Notes under the pieces: generated by a model
What the model was told of the DNA's origin: nothing
The model's input: the letters and a program-made list of their open reading frames with translations, nothing else
The model's database searches: none
Assembly: GCA_030849075.1 (NCBI GenBank)
Contig: JASAOO010003440.1
Coordinates: 1-62,088 of the forward strand
Source: Zelonia costaricensis
Taxonomy: Eukaryota > Euglenozoa > Kinetoplastea > Trypanosomatida > Trypanosomatidae
DNA: 62,088 bases
Reading direction: 5' to 3'
Translations under genes and position numbers: made by a program
Shown: positions 21,077-31,260 of the stretch, piece by piece
Layout of the letters: every line of letters begins with the position of its first letter
How positions within the stretch are numbered: position 1 is the first letter of the stretch

Positions 21077-21817
21077 AACTCGTGCTGTCCCCCCACCCTT
21101 CGATCAGCACTGCCCGCCGTGTGTTGACCCTGACTCACGGTGCGAGCGGGGGAGGCGGGGCCGGAGTGGCGGCAGCCCCTGCTGCACTGCCCTCTGTTGC
21201 GTCCCCCTTCCTTCCGTGAAAGGGGACTGACGCAGAGCGCGATGCGCCAGTGGAGTCGGCACGCGCCCCTCCCCGGCCTTCTCAGCCTACTCAGCTCTCC
21301 TATACGCCTCTCTTGCCCCCACCCCTGCCTCCCCGCCCCCCTCCCGCAACCGTCACACACACACACGCACACACACACACACACACACACAAGCTGGCGA
21401 GGCACGCGAACGCGAGCAGCTGCACGTCGTCACCTACTCAACACCCACAGAGGCCCGCCGCCGTCCACGCCTCCCTCCTTTTTCCCCCTCTCCCACCTCC
21501 ACCTACCTGGACGGCCGCGCGGACTTCCAGCGATACGGTCGCTGATAGTGGTGGACACGGGGGCGCAAACATCGAGCAGGGCCGCCCGCGCAGCCCCCCC
21601 CCCCTCTTACCTCCCGGTGACCAGTGCGCAACACGGCACGTGGCACCACCAAACAGTACTCCCCTCCGCACTCGCCGCTCCCCCCGCCTCCCGCGGCAGT
21701 TCACTCGACAGGCGCTTCCATAGAAGTAGGAGAGCGCCGTGCTGAACGGTGCCACCTTCCTTCTCCCGCTCTTTGCCCTCATAAAGAAGAAGAAAAAGGG
21801 AAAATTCCCTCTAAGTA
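20612..21817 (+). other. Intergenic region with TG and CA microsatellites
   Basis: No credible gene. It contains (TG)n at about 20859-20886 and 21046-21075 and (CA)n at about 21354-21392, and long pyrimidine tracts toward its right end. It should hold the poly(A) site of the giant gene and the splice acceptor of the J-protein gene. Confidence 0.7.
21761..21786 (+). promoter_or_regulatory. Candidate spliced-leader acceptor for the J-protein gene
   Basis: The pyrimidine tract CCTTCCTTCTCCCGCTCTTTG is followed by the first AG at 21785-21786, leaving a 5' UTR of about 31 nt before the ATG at 21818. An alternative tract at about 21470-21530 ends in TTCCAG (AG at 21529-21530). No ATG intervenes in either case. 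Confidence 0.4.
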
Positions 21818-23017
21818 ATGCAGACCTCGCGTCGCCACACCCGCATCGCTGGCGTCGCAGCCGCGCTGCTCGCCGTGGCCGTCGTGCTGGCCCTCCTCGG
21901 CGAGGTGCCGGCGCCGGTCCGCGGCGTGGCCGCCAAGGAGGACACAAAGGCGGTGGAGGCGCTGCTGCGGCTGCCGGAGGACGACTTCTACGGTGTTCTC
22001 GGCCTCGGCGACGCCCGCGAGGACGCGACGGAGCGCGACATCAAGAGCGCGTTTCGCCGGCTCTCGAAGAAGTACCACCCGGATGTGGCCGCCACCGAGT
22101 CGGAGTCCTACCGCCTCGTCTACCAGCGCGTGCAGCGCGCTTACGAGGTTCTCGGGGACCGGCGGAAGCGGAAGGTGTACGACATCCTGGGCCTCGAGGG
22201 CGTTAAGAAGCTGGAGCAGCCGCAGCAGCAGCAGCAGCAGGTGAACCCGTTCTCGGTCTTCTTCGGCGACGGCGGCGGCGGCGGGGCGGCGGACCGGGGC
22301 AGGGACATGGAGCTGCTCATGGTGGTGCCGCTGGAGGACATGTACAGAGGCGCCGCCCACACGTTCAAGTTCGAGAAGCGGAAGATCTGCCGCGCGTGCA
22401 AGGGGACGGGCGCGCGCACCGCGGAGGATCTCGTGCGGTGCCCGCACTGCCAGGGCCGCGGCCGCATCCTGCGCCGCGTCCAGATCGCGCCGGGCTTCGT
22501 CCAGCAGATGGAGCAGGCGTGCCCGCAGTGTCAGGGCAAGGGAACGCACATCGCCCACATGTGCCCGGTGTGCCGTGGCAAGACGGTGCGGCCTGGCGAG
22601 GCGGTGCTCAGCGTGGACATCGAGGAGGGGTTGCCGGAGGGCCACGTGCTGACGTACGAGCTAGAGGCGGACCAGACGCCGGGGCAGGTGCCGGGGGATG
22701 TGCTGCTGACGGTGGTCAGCGCGCCGCACGCCCAGTTCCGCCGCAGCGGCAGCGACCTATACACCAACGTGACCCTGACGCTGAAGGAGGCGCTGCTGGG
22801 GTTCGAGAAGACGCTGACGCACCTCGACGGGCACGAGGTCGAGCTGCACCGGGAGGCAGTGACGCAGTACGCCCAGCAGGTGCGCATCGCGGGGGAGGGC
22901 ATGCCGCGGCACCACGTCCCGTCCGAGCACGGCGATCTCTACGTGACGTACAACGTGGAGCTCCCAACTGGCGTGACGGCTGAGCAGCGTGCGATGCTGG
23001 AGCAGCACTTTGCATAA
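21818..23017 (+). CDS. ER-type DnaJ (type I Hsp40) co-chaperone, 399 aa
   Basis: Co-chaperone that would stimulate an Hsp70 (BiP in the ER) and bind unfolded clients. Residues 11-32 form a hydrophobic N-terminal segment that fits a signal peptide or anchor. The J domain (about 56-125) carries HPD at 87-89. A Gln-rich then Gly-rich linker follows (about 135-160). The cysteine-rich domain has four CxxC pairs: 191/194, 208/211, 235/238 and 249/252. The first three have the full CxxCxGxG form; the fourth reads CPVCRGKT and lacks the last Gly. The C-terminal substrate domains follow, including GEGMP. This is the layout of Scj1/ERdj3-type lumenal J-proteins. The C-terminus (LEQHFA) has no KDEL-like retrieval signal, so ER residence would depend on the N-terminal segment or on partners. 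Mitochondrial targeting is a less likely alternative. Confidence 0.93.
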   Translation: MQTSRRHTRIAGVAAALLAVAVVLALLGEVPAPVRGVAAKEDTKAVEALLRLPEDDFYGVLGLGDAREDATERDIKSAFRRLSKKYHPDVAATESESYRLVYQRVQRAYEVLGDRRKRKVYDILGLEGVKKLEQPQQQQQQVNPFSVFFGDGGGGGAADRGRDMELLMVVPLEDMYRGAAHTFKFEKRKICRACKGTGARTAEDLVRCPHCQGRGRILRRVQIAPGFVQQMEQACPQCQGKGTHIAHMCPVCRGKTVRPGEAVLSVDIEEGLPEGHVLTYELEADQTPGQVPGDVLLTVVSAPHAQFRRSGSDLYTNVTLTLKEALLGFEKTLTHLDGHEVELHREAVTQYAQQVRIAGEGMPRHHVPSEHGDLYVTYNVELPTGVTAEQRAMLEQHFA

Positions 23018-24828
23018 TCGCAGTGTGTGTATGTGCTTGCTAATGGGTGTGCGTGTGCTGGTAGGTGGGAAGACGACTTCCACTGCTGCTGGTGCGCGCT
23101 TGTCAGCCCCGCAGTCGTGCGCGGCGTGGGGTACTGGGCTGGTTTCTCCACGCGGGCTGCCCTGATTCTTCTTTGCTTTCTCTCTCTTTTACGTGGTCTG
23201 CGTCGCCGCGGCGCAGACTCGCGCGTGCGTGTTTGCAAGTCTCTGTGCATGAATGTGTGTGTGCGTGTGTGGGTATGGCTGTGTGCGTGTGTGTGTGTGT
23301 TAGTGTGTGTGTCGGTCTCTCTGACGCTGCGCGCCACGTGCGGTGCCGCAGTAATACGAGCGCGCAACAGAAGCAGAACTACGCTGCCGAACACTCGCTT
23401 CTCGAAAATAAAAGATGTGCGTGGGAGAGGGAAGGGGGGGGGGAGGGGGAGGAGAGGTGTGCGTGTGGCGTCCGCGATGATGCAGGCCGTGCACGCGTTT
23501 CCGGTGCGCTAGAGAGTGGCACGCGGGACTCACCGCAGCAAGGTTCCCACCCCCTCACACTGCACTGCACACACGCGGAGTGCCGCAGCCAACACGTCGG
23601 TGTGCGCTTCGGCCTCCTTGCACACCGCTCCGCTTACCCAAGGCACAGACGACGCCGTGCGCAGCGGTGGTCGTCCCCCCTCCCTCCCTGCCGTCGGTGC
23701 GCGCCGAGGTCTTGGTCACGCTGTCACTGCTTATCACATAGATGGCGCGATGGGTTTCTCCGCCGCACTTCTGCTTCACCGTCGCGCTTCTCTCCACGTC
23801 ATCTTGCACGTCACTCCCCCCGGCACTCCCGCGCCCACCCCGCAGTGCTCCCGCTCCCCCACGCCCGCCCCCGCTCACACCCACCCACCCACCCCTCCGC
23901 CCTCCCACACCGGCCACGTACTTTGCGTCCGTCTCCCGTCCTCGCCGTGCTCTCCGCCACGTCCACCCACGCGCGCGCCAGAGTCGAGCTACCTTCGCTT
24001 CCGCCCTCACCTTTCGTGTGCTTTCCCACTTCCCGTCTGCCCTGTCGTCGCGCGCACGTCTACGGCACCCCTCCGTCGTTTATGTATGTGTGTGTGTGTG
24101 TCCACATCTTCGCCCTAGTCCCGTCTGCATGAACGCGCGCTCGTGACGTGGTTGGTAGTAGTAGTCCACCCCTCCCCCCAAGGTGTGTGAGCAGCTGTAG
24201 CTTGATGATGGAAGCGCAATAACCACAACGCGCACGCCCTCTCTCCGCCACGCTGACCCACGCCCCCCCCCTCTCTTCCCCTCTCCCCCCTCTCGCTCTT
24301 TCCCTCCTTCTCCCTTTCTTTGCCTTTGTCGTGAGTATAAAGTGAACAAGATAACACGGAACGGGAAGCCACCGAACGGGAAGCAAGCTCGCGTTCTCCT
24401 CCTTCTTCTCCTTCCCCCCCTCCTCCTTCCAGTTTTCCTTTCCTTCCCCGCCTTCTGCTTCCCTCCCCCCCACCCACTCCAAGGTTGAACTCTCTCTCGT
24501 TGCGTGAACGAGCCTTCCCGGTTCACTTGCTTCGCGTGTTGTGTTTCTTGCGTTCCAGTCGAGCACCTGCGGCGTCCGCCACATCCGCGTGCCTCCCCCC
24601 CCTCCTCTCGACTCTCTTTCTCGGCTCGTGCTTGTTGCTGCGTCCCACACCCGCCACTCCGCGATCGAGCTGCGTCCACGTTTTCCTCCATTTGGAAGAC
24701 GACGGCCTTGTCTTGTTGTTGCGCCATTCCTTTGTTGTCCTACTGCCTGCCGCCAACGCCGCTGCACCACCGACACACCCACACACACCCCGTCCTTCCA
24801 CCTCCCTCCCGACGGTCTTGCAGCAACG
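23018..24828 (+). other. Intergenic region, microsatellite and polypyrimidine rich
   Basis: No credible gene. It contains TG-rich runs at about 23258-23310 and 24087-24101, a poly-G stretch near 23434-23445, and very pyrimidine-rich DNA from about 24235 to 24480. A candidate spliced-leader acceptor for the next gene is the tract ending CTCCTCCTTCCAG with AG at 24431-24432; another AG follows at 24482-24483. Confidence 0.65.
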
Positions 24829-26067
24829 ATGCCAGCGGACATCAACAGCGTCGCGCCCAACGTGGAGGTTGGCACGGACACGCTGTCGTCGCCGGCCCGG
24901 CAGCGGTACCTCACCTTCAACCGCGGCAGCGGCGCCTCGTGGTTCGTGCGCAGCGACGTGATGCTCAAGAACCTGCAGGTGAACGAGGAGAGCACGCTGT
25001 GGATCGACGTCGAGGGCGCCACCGCCGACGAGCGACGCGCCATTCTCGGCGAGCTGCCGTGGCGCATCAGCGTCCCGCCCACCGTGCTGGACGCCGTGGC
25101 GCGGCCGACCGAGAGTGACGTGGTCGAGCTGCAGCCAACGTTGGCGCAGTACGCACACGGCGTGCTGAGCTGCGCCATCGACCCGCTGTTCCGCAACGCG
25201 AGCGAGTCGGCGGCCACGGAAGAGGACGCCTTCACCGGCGAGGCCTTCGATGCCGCGCGTGGGCTGGTGTGGTGTTCGGTGTTCATCACGGACACGCTCA
25301 TCGTGACGATGCACGACAAGCGCTTCCTCGGCCTCGAGGAGGTGGTGCGGGCACTTGAGATGCGCGTGAACCCGACCGACACGTCGGGGCTGGCCTACAG
25401 CGTGCTGACACCCAGCGTCGTGCTGGCAACGCTCGTCGCCTACTCGAGCGAGATGATGCTGCCGGACCCGACGGCGCTGCTGAGCGAGGTGGACTGCATC
25501 GACGAGATGGTGCTGCTTATCGCGCCCGGCGAGCGCGACCAGCCCGACCTGCTGCGCCGCGTCGCGCTGCTGCGCCGCCGCATCTCGTCCTTCCGTGGGC
25601 TGCTCTACCTCAAGGAGAAGCTGCTGCGCGAGCTTGTGACGCCGTCGATGCGTGGCAGCTTCGTTGCCTGCGACGTGCTGCAGGTGATGCCGATATACAA
25701 GGAGGCGCTCGACAAGAACACGCAGGTGGCGGACCGCCTCGACGACGCCCGCGACATTCTCAACCAGGCGAACCTGAACTTTGTGACGGGCGTGTCGATG
25801 CGCATGTCGCAGAGCTCGGCGAACATGGACTTCAAGATGCAGATCCTCGGACAGGTGGCGACGATCTGCCTGCCGCTGAACCTGCTGGCGTCCATCTTCG
25901 GCATGAACTGCATGGTGCCGTGGCAGAACGACACGCACCCCAACCTGCACGCCTTCTGGGGCATCATCGGCGTCATGGTGGCGTGGGTGGCGATCTGCAG
26001 CATACCCACAATTCGCGAGTTTGTGCGCGGCAACAGCGCCAAGGCGATTGTGCCGACCGACAACTAA
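24829..26067 (+). CDS. CorA/Mrs2-type magnesium transporter-like protein, 412 aa
   Basis: Predicted pentameric divalent cation channel of the CorA superfamily. I start at the ATG at 24829, because upstream in-frame sequence to 24541 is UTR-like low complexity. A large soluble N-terminal domain (about 25-330) with a long helical stretch (about 235-330) precedes two membrane segments near the C-terminus (about 338-357 and 374-394). The signature GMN is present at 358-360 directly after the first membrane segment, as the family requires. The loop CMVPWQNDTHPNL between the two segments is hydrophilic but lacks the bacterial MPEL motif. There is no obvious mitochondrial presequence, so a plasma membrane or organelle location is undecided. 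It is the last gene of the plus-strand array. Confidence 0.9.
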   Translation: MPADINSVAPNVEVGTDTLSSPARQRYLTFNRGSGASWFVRSDVMLKNLQVNEESTLWIDVEGATADERRAILGELPWRISVPPTVLDAVARPTESDVVELQPTLAQYAHGVLSCAIDPLFRNASESAATEEDAFTGEAFDAARGLVWCSVFITDTLIVTMHDKRFLGLEEVVRALEMRVNPTDTSGLAYSVLTPSVVLATLVAYSSEMMLPDPTALLSEVDCIDEMVLLIAPGERDQPDLLRRVALLRRRISSFRGLLYLKEKLLRELVTPSMRGSFVACDVLQVMPIYKEALDKNTQVADRLDDARDILNQANLNFVTGVSMRMSQSSANMDFKMQILGQVATICLPLNLLASIFGMNCMVPWQNDTHPNLHAFWGIIGVMVAWVAICSIPTIREFVRGNSAKAIVPTDN

Positions 26068-26460
26068 GAACGAAAAAAGAAAAAAGAATGAGTGCGGGGC
26101 GACGTGGCGCTTGCCGGTGGTCGAACAACAAGCTGCACACCGCCCCCCCCCCCCGTTCGATGTCTTCTTGCTTTTAGATTTCAAGAGGACTCGCGTTTCC
26201 CCCCCTCCCCCGTGTGGCGCCTGGGCGCCGCGAGGCCAAAGAGAAAAAAGAACAAGAGAAACCGCCACTGAAGCGAGACCGCATCAACGCACGCGCGCGC
26301 GTGCCGCGTAGCCAGCGCACGGGCGACACGCCGGCGGCCACGAACGCCCTGCGCCGCGAGTGCGGTGTGCCCGCGCACCGGCTTTCATGCACCCCAGTCC
26401 CGCACGCCACTCCCCTTCGTCCCCCCCTCTCTCGCACTCGTCGCTTCCGCTTCGTGCCTC

Positions 26461-26490
26461 GCCCCGCGGCGAGGCCGGGCCCGGCGGGGC
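26461..26490. repeat. Short GC-rich palindrome in the strand-switch region
   Basis: GCCGGGCCCGGC at 26474-26485 is a perfect 12-bp palindrome. It is flanked by complementary arms GCCCCGC (26461-26467) and GCGGGGC (26484-26490, overlapping the palindrome by two bases), so alternative hairpins can form. Confidence 0.65.
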
Positions 26491-26498
26491 TTCGGCGC

Positions 26499-26591
26499 CC
26501 TGGGCGGGCGGCCAGCGCGGCGGCCCTCGGCCGTGGCCCACGTGGCGGGGTGGCTGGGCTGGCCCAGGGCCACGCTCCGAGGCGGCCCAGG
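26499..26591. repeat. Long imperfect inverted repeat (potential hairpin) in the strand-switch region
   Basis: The left arm 26522-26539 pairs with the right arm 26567-26587: GGCC, CTCGG and CGTGGCCC on the left match in order the reverse complement of the right arm, with two small bulges. A further outer pairing is CCTGGGC (26499-26505) with GCCCAGG (26585-26591). The loop contains TGGGC/GCCCA, which can form its own small hairpin. A transcript from either strand could fold into a stable GC-rich stem. Confidence 0.6.
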
Positions 26592-26635
26592 CCCGCGTGG
26601 GCGCGCGTGTATGCGTCTGTGGGTGTGGGTGGTCT

Positions 26636-26677
26636 GGGGGTGGGGGGGGGTGGGGGGCGAAATGGGGAAGCGGGGGG
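26636..26677 (+). other. G-quadruplex-capable G-run cluster
   Basis: Five G-runs of four to nine bases (26636-26640, 26642-26650, 26652-26657, 26664-26667, 26672-26677) are separated by one to six bases, which fits the usual quadruplex pattern on the plus strand. It lies just to the right of the inverted repeat. Confidence 0.6.
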
Positions 26678-27669
26678 CGCTGGCTGCGCGGTTGTCCTTC
26701 GGCTCGGCTCGGCAGGGCGTCGCAGCGCCGCCGCGGAACGCCTCCGGGCAGCGAAGGGTGGGAGGCGGCGTGGCAGGCACGCATCCGCACACACGCGCAT
26801 ACACGTGGGCGCGCGCGCGTGTTGGGCGAGAGCGGTGGCCGCAGGCGGCGGCGGCGGCGCCGGGGTTGGCGGCGCGCGTGCCACGGGCCCCTGCAGAGGA
26901 CTCGTCGACGTTGCTTCTGTCTTGTGTTGAGGAGTTAGGGAAGGGGGATTCGCTTAGTGAAGACAAACAAGAAGAGAAGCGTAGACTCAGACACCCCTCA
27001 TGCACACAAACACGCAGGCAGACGAGGGGGTGCGCTGCTGATGGTGACAGATACGAGAGAAGGGGGGAATGGAGGAGGGGGAGGGGAGGGGCCCGTCCTC
27101 CCCAACCGAGGCACCCAGGCGGTGCACCACCACCACGAAGACCTCACGAGCGAGTTTGAAGCTCCCCACTCCTTGCCCCCGTCCCCTGCTCCGGCCTCTT
27201 CACGCACGCACGCACACACGCACAAACGCACAAACGCACAGCTGCGCTGCAGGCAACAACACGACAAGCTCGACTGCTCTCACAACCACAAGCACTAGGC
27301 GCGGCAAGGAGGAGGACCGGGAGAGGGGGACGGAGAACACGGGGACAAGGGAGGCGTCGACGGGTCATCAGCGCCAGACAACCACACACAGACACACCGG
27401 AGGAGGAGCGGGGAAAAGGCGAAGTGAGGGACGAGGGAAGAGGAGGGAGGGGGCTCCCGGCACGCATCAACACACGCACGCGCACAGACAGACGGACAGA
27501 GACAGACACACACCCACACAGCGCCGGTTCCCCTCGTCTCCCGTTCCATCTCCCGCCCGCCCCGGACTTGGGCTTTATGCTTCTTATTTGAAGAGGGGTG
27601 ACCCTTCGCTCCGCTGTCCTCTTAGTGCCGCACCGCACACACCTCCCCCCTCCCCTCACCGGCCCAGGC

Positions 27670-27691
27670 GGGGTGGGTCGGGGGGGGGGGG
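27670..27691 (+). other. Second G-run cluster in the strand-switch region
   Basis: Runs of four, three and twelve G in succession (27670-27673, 27675-27677, 27680-27691) can supply four G-tracts. It lies about 480 bp from the end of the minus-strand eIF4B-like gene. Confidence 0.5.
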
Positions 27692-28173
27692 AGAAAGCAT
27701 GTGTGCGGCCCGGCTTACGGACAGACGCCGAGGCTGCTTTGCGCCCACCGCAGTGGCGAGTAAATCAAGAAAACGACGTGCGCACTCTGCCTCCCACTCT
27801 CGCGCTCGCCGTAGTCCTCGCCAGCCGCCGCCCCCCCTCCGCGAAACGCAGACACAAGAAAGGGAACCGCTGTCACTGCGCAGCAGCAGCTGCGCCGGCG
27901 CCAATGATGTGAACGTCGCGCGGCAACGCCCTTTACACACACACACACACACACACACACGTTCCTTTTTCGTTTTGTGGCGCGCCGTCGTCCGTCCGCG
28001 TTCATCCGGCATCAGGAGGCATGCAATGAGGGGAAAAGAGAGAAGGAAACACAGCGCAGAGAGGTGGCAGGGTAAGGGGCACACCTGCGCCTACCACCCA
28101 CACACACAACCACACACAACCACACACCACATACCACAAACAGGCCGACACAGGCGGACACGCGTCTGCTGGG

Positions 28174-29562
28174 CTAGTTGCGGCGCAGGTCGGCCCACTT
28201 GTCTGTGCTCACCGGCTCAGACGGCTTCGGCGCGACGTTGCGGTCCATGAAGCCGCCAAGCGACGGGGCCGGCCCCGCCGCACCGCGGCCACCACGCCCG
28301 CCACGGCCTGGGCCGCCCGCACCGCGGCCGAAGCCGCCAGCGCCGGCGCCGCCACCGCGACCACGGCCGAAGTTGCTCGGGCTGCCCGCCGCAGGCGCGG
28401 CCCCGGTGGCGGCTCCGCTAGCCGGGCTGCCGCTGCTGCTGTCCGGTGCCTCCTCCGACTTGCGCGGAGCGGCCGGCGCCGGCGCATCGCTGCCTGCCGG
28501 CTCGGCAGTAGTGGCCGGCGCCGCCGGTGCGGGCTCCTCCATCTTCGGTGCCTCCGCGCGGGGCTCGTCGCGCCAGTTGCCGGTGTCCCCGCCGAACGGG
28601 TTCGGCTTCGGCTCCGGCGGCGGCGGCGGCTGCTGGGCGGGCGTCGCCGTGCCGCTGGTGCGGCGCAGGTTGCCGGCGCGGCGGTCTAGGCTCTCCTCGC
28701 TGCGGTTGTTCTCCCGCAGCATCGCGAAGTCAGGCTGCTGCTCGGGCGCGTCGTTGCGCCAGCTGGCGAAGTTGACCGGCGAGCCGGCGTTGCCCATCGG
28801 GCTGCCGGTCACGGGCGACGCGTGCTGCACCGCCGAGCCGAGCATGTCGCGCGAGAGGTCGCCCAGGTTGTGCAGGTCCGCGCGCGAGCCGAAGTTGGAG
28901 CGGTTGCCCATGTTCGGCATCCCGGGCTGGTCCTCGGGCTGCTGCCCGCCAAACACATCGCGCGTGAGCCCCTTCGCAGCCAGGCCGCCGGGCTGCTGCT
29001 GCCCGGCGCCATCGCGCGACATGCCCGGCCGCTCCGTCGAGTTGCGGTTCAGCAGCCGCTCCACCTGCTTCTGCGTGGCGAGGTCGACGTACATGCGGCG
29101 GCCGCGCTGGAAGGTCTGGTCGAGCGACAGCGCCACCGTCAGCGCCTGTGCGGACACAAACTCGACGAACGCGAAGGACTTGCCGTCCTGATTGATGAGG
29201 CGGTGCGTCGTGATGGAGTCGTGGTTGAAGAGGGCGAGGAAGTCCTCGTCGGTAGTGCCGTTGCGCAGGTTGCCGAAGTGGGCGACGAACGGCGGCTGCA
29301 GGTCGTCGATGGTGAAGCGCTTCTTCTGCTCCGAGGCGGCGGCCGTGCGGAAGCTCTCCTGCTGGTCTAGGGCGTTGTTCGCGACGCGGCTGTACTCCTG
29401 CCGCTGCCGCGCGATCTTCTCCGACAGCTTCGCCTCTCCCACCTGCTCGGCCGTCATCCAGTCATCCTCGGCCCAGTCAAGTGCACTCTCCGGCACGTAG
29501 TCCTCGTTGTACTCGAGGAGGTTCACGGTCTTCCCGCGCCCCTTCTTCTGCTTGGCCGGCAT
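28174..29562 (-). CDS. eIF4B/eIF4H-like RNA-binding protein with RRM and RGG region, 462 aa
   Basis: Likely a translation-initiation accessory factor that helps the eIF4A helicase. The N-terminus KQKKGRGKTVNLLEY resembles the basic start of eIF4B. A single RRM occupies about 91-163, with RNP2-like FVAHFGNL (92-99) and RNP1-like KSFAFVEF (128-135). The lead-in QPPFVAHFGNL is the arrangement seen in eIF4B and eIF4H. Downstream are Gln/Pro-rich sequence, repeated acidic and NFGSRADL-like segments, and a glycine/arginine RGG region (about 395-435). The C-terminus ends STDKWADLRRN. This is the last gene of the minus-strand array, next to the termination zone. A generic RRM/RGG protein is the alternative; the eIF4B reading rests on the RRM lead-in plus the N-terminal motif. 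Confidence 0.85.
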   Translation of the reverse strand: MPAKQKKGRGKTVNLLEYNEDYVPESALDWAEDDWMTAEQVGEAKLSEKIARQRQEYSRVANNALDQQESFRTAAASEQKKRFTIDDLQPPFVAHFGNLRNGTTDEDFLALFNHDSITTHRLINQDGKSFAFVEFVSAQALTVALSLDQTFQRGRRMYVDLATQKQVERLLNRNSTERPGMSRDGAGQQQPGGLAAKGLTRDVFGGQQPEDQPGMPNMGNRSNFGSRADLHNLGDLSRDMLGSAVQHASPVTGSPMGNAGSPVNFASWRNDAPEQQPDFAMLRENNRSEESLDRRAGNLRRTSGTATPAQQPPPPPEPKPNPFGGDTGNWRDEPRAEAPKMEEPAPAAPATTAEPAGSDAPAPAAPRKSEEAPDSSSGSPASGAATGAAPAAGSPSNFGRGRGGGAGAGGFGRGAGGPGRGGRGGRGAAGPAPSLGGFMDRNVAPKPSEPVSTDKWADLRRN

Positions 29563-30528
29563 TGTGAATGGGTAGGTGGATGGGGTGGGGGTGGGGAGAG
29601 GTTTAATGGAGCAGAAGTCTTGTTGTGTCGGTGGGTGAGTTGGTGGCTAACAATAGAGTGCTGAACGCGTCACGCAACAGCTCATCCGCAGAGCGCGGTG
29701 TGGTGTAGGGTGGGGCAACAGCGGAGCGAGGGACGAAGGACACAGCGGTGATGGTGCGAGTGATGGGAGGGGGCAGGGGCAGGGGGGAGGGGGCAGGGGC
29801 AGGGGCATGGTCAGGGGAGTGCTCGCCGTCAGGGAGAGCGAGGCGTCACTCCGCCGCGGCGGCCGCGCCTCCGGGCCACTGCGTGGTAGACACTCATCGC
29901 GAGCTGCACGCGACACCCGCGCGATACAGCCCCTTTCTCAACGTGCACCTTCGACTGTCCGCGCACGACCGCCGCTGAGCACGATCGCGAAGAATGCGGA
30001 GCCGGCACACGAGAGCGCGCGCAGGCTTCGATGTAGGAGGTGGAGGGAAGGGGGTCGCAAGGGCCGCCGCCGCTGGGGTGCGCACCCGCCACGAGCGATG
30101 TCCTCCCCTCCTCCTCCTCCGGTGACCCTCCGTGAGTCACCGAGCGCCACCGCGAGCACCCTTTGTCTTCTTTCCACGTCTTGCTTGTGGTCGAGTGCGC
30201 GCATGTCGGTGCAACGTGCGCGCGTGGAGAAGGCTTGTGGAGAGTCAGCGCACGCCCTCACTTGCACCGTTCTTGTAGCCGCGTGACGGGGGGTGGGTGG
30301 GGTGCGCACCTCGACGACCTCAGGCGCGGGCCAGCTAGGGAGGGGCACGACGACGAGGAGCCACTGCGGGTGGGAGGCGTGGGGTGGCGTGGCGGGGGGG
30401 GGGGGTCGCGAGTGGGCCCGCCACGCAGAGAGAGGGAGACGCGCAAGTCGTACAAGAAAGGTGAGGAGGAGGAAGAAGGGAGGCAACTCAGGGAAGAAGC
30501 GGGAAGGACGGGCCACGTTCCCCACTAA

Positions 30529-30560
<32 letters not shown>

Positions 30561-30818
30561 ACACATCAGTGAGAAGAGTTCGCCATCCACTTGTATTTTT
30601 CTTTTTCCTTTTTTGCCCGTTGAGTGACAGCGACGTCGCACAGACCGGCATCGCGTGCATGAGACTCACAACACACCACGTGCAAACCAGATTGAACAGC
30701 CACAACCATGACGGAGGTTGACATCGGCGCCGAGACGCACGCGGAGGAGGAGAGGAGAGGGGAGGGGGAATGAAGAAAGGGGCCCTCACTGCAGGAGGGG
30801 CGGCAAACGAAAATCAAG

Positions 30819-30858
<40 letters not shown>

Positions 30859-31260
30859 GAGAGCCCAATCACCAAACGCAAAACGAAGCCAAGGAGCCGT
30901 CTCTTCGCACTCCGCAGTCCTCGTGTGCAGGCGCTCGGCGAGGTCGACCGTTTGTGGAGCGACGCGGACAGGCGCACACGCCACTTGCCGAGGTGAGGAG
31001 GTGGAAGTCGGGGGTGGGGGTTGTGTGCAGCGGGTGGGGAAGGGGCGGGGGAAGATCGAGAATGGCAAGGCCGCTCATCTATTCAATGCAACTGAACGCA
31101 CACGAGGGGGGGGGGGCGAAGGAGATGCGAGCAAGGCGGCGCTCGCACCATGAAGGGCACGATGTAAAACGGAATGAGAATGGGAGAGTAGCGGCACAGC
31201 GCCTCGCACAGAGGCTGCACGGAGACACACACACACACGTGTCAACTCATTCGAACCGGC
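29563..31260 (-). other. Intergenic region without a recognisable gene
   Basis: Microsatellite and purine-rich DNA: GGGGCA repeats near 29768-29805, poly-G at 30391-30404, (CA)n at about 30531-30553 and 30820-30852. On the coding strand this gives the pyrimidine tracts expected upstream of the eIF4B-like gene. No conserved-looking frame was found. Confidence 0.65.

Larger units (their letters stand above)
26068..28173. other. Convergent strand-switch region (expected transcription termination zone)
   Basis: The plus-strand array ends at 26067 and the minus-strand array ends at 28174, so the two polycistronic units converge here. Convergent strand switches in trypanosomatids are known termination sites, often marked by base J. 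No protein gene or tRNA was recognised. The region has a very GC-rich core (about 26450-26900), inverted repeats, G-rich runs, a poly-C run near 26143-26154, and a (CA)n run at about 27934-27960. The 3' UTRs and poly(A) sites of both flanking genes must also lie here. Confidence 0.85.

Noticed and set aside
26214..26930. Protein gene in the GC-rich core of the strand-switch region
   Set aside because: Overlapping frames exist on both strands, none with a domain; composition reflects GC-rich repeats.
26068..28173. tRNA, snRNA or 7SL-like gene at the strand switch
   Set aside because: I found no A-box/B-box pair or T-loop-like GGTTCGA with matching acceptor stems; the hairpin seen does not match a known RNA.
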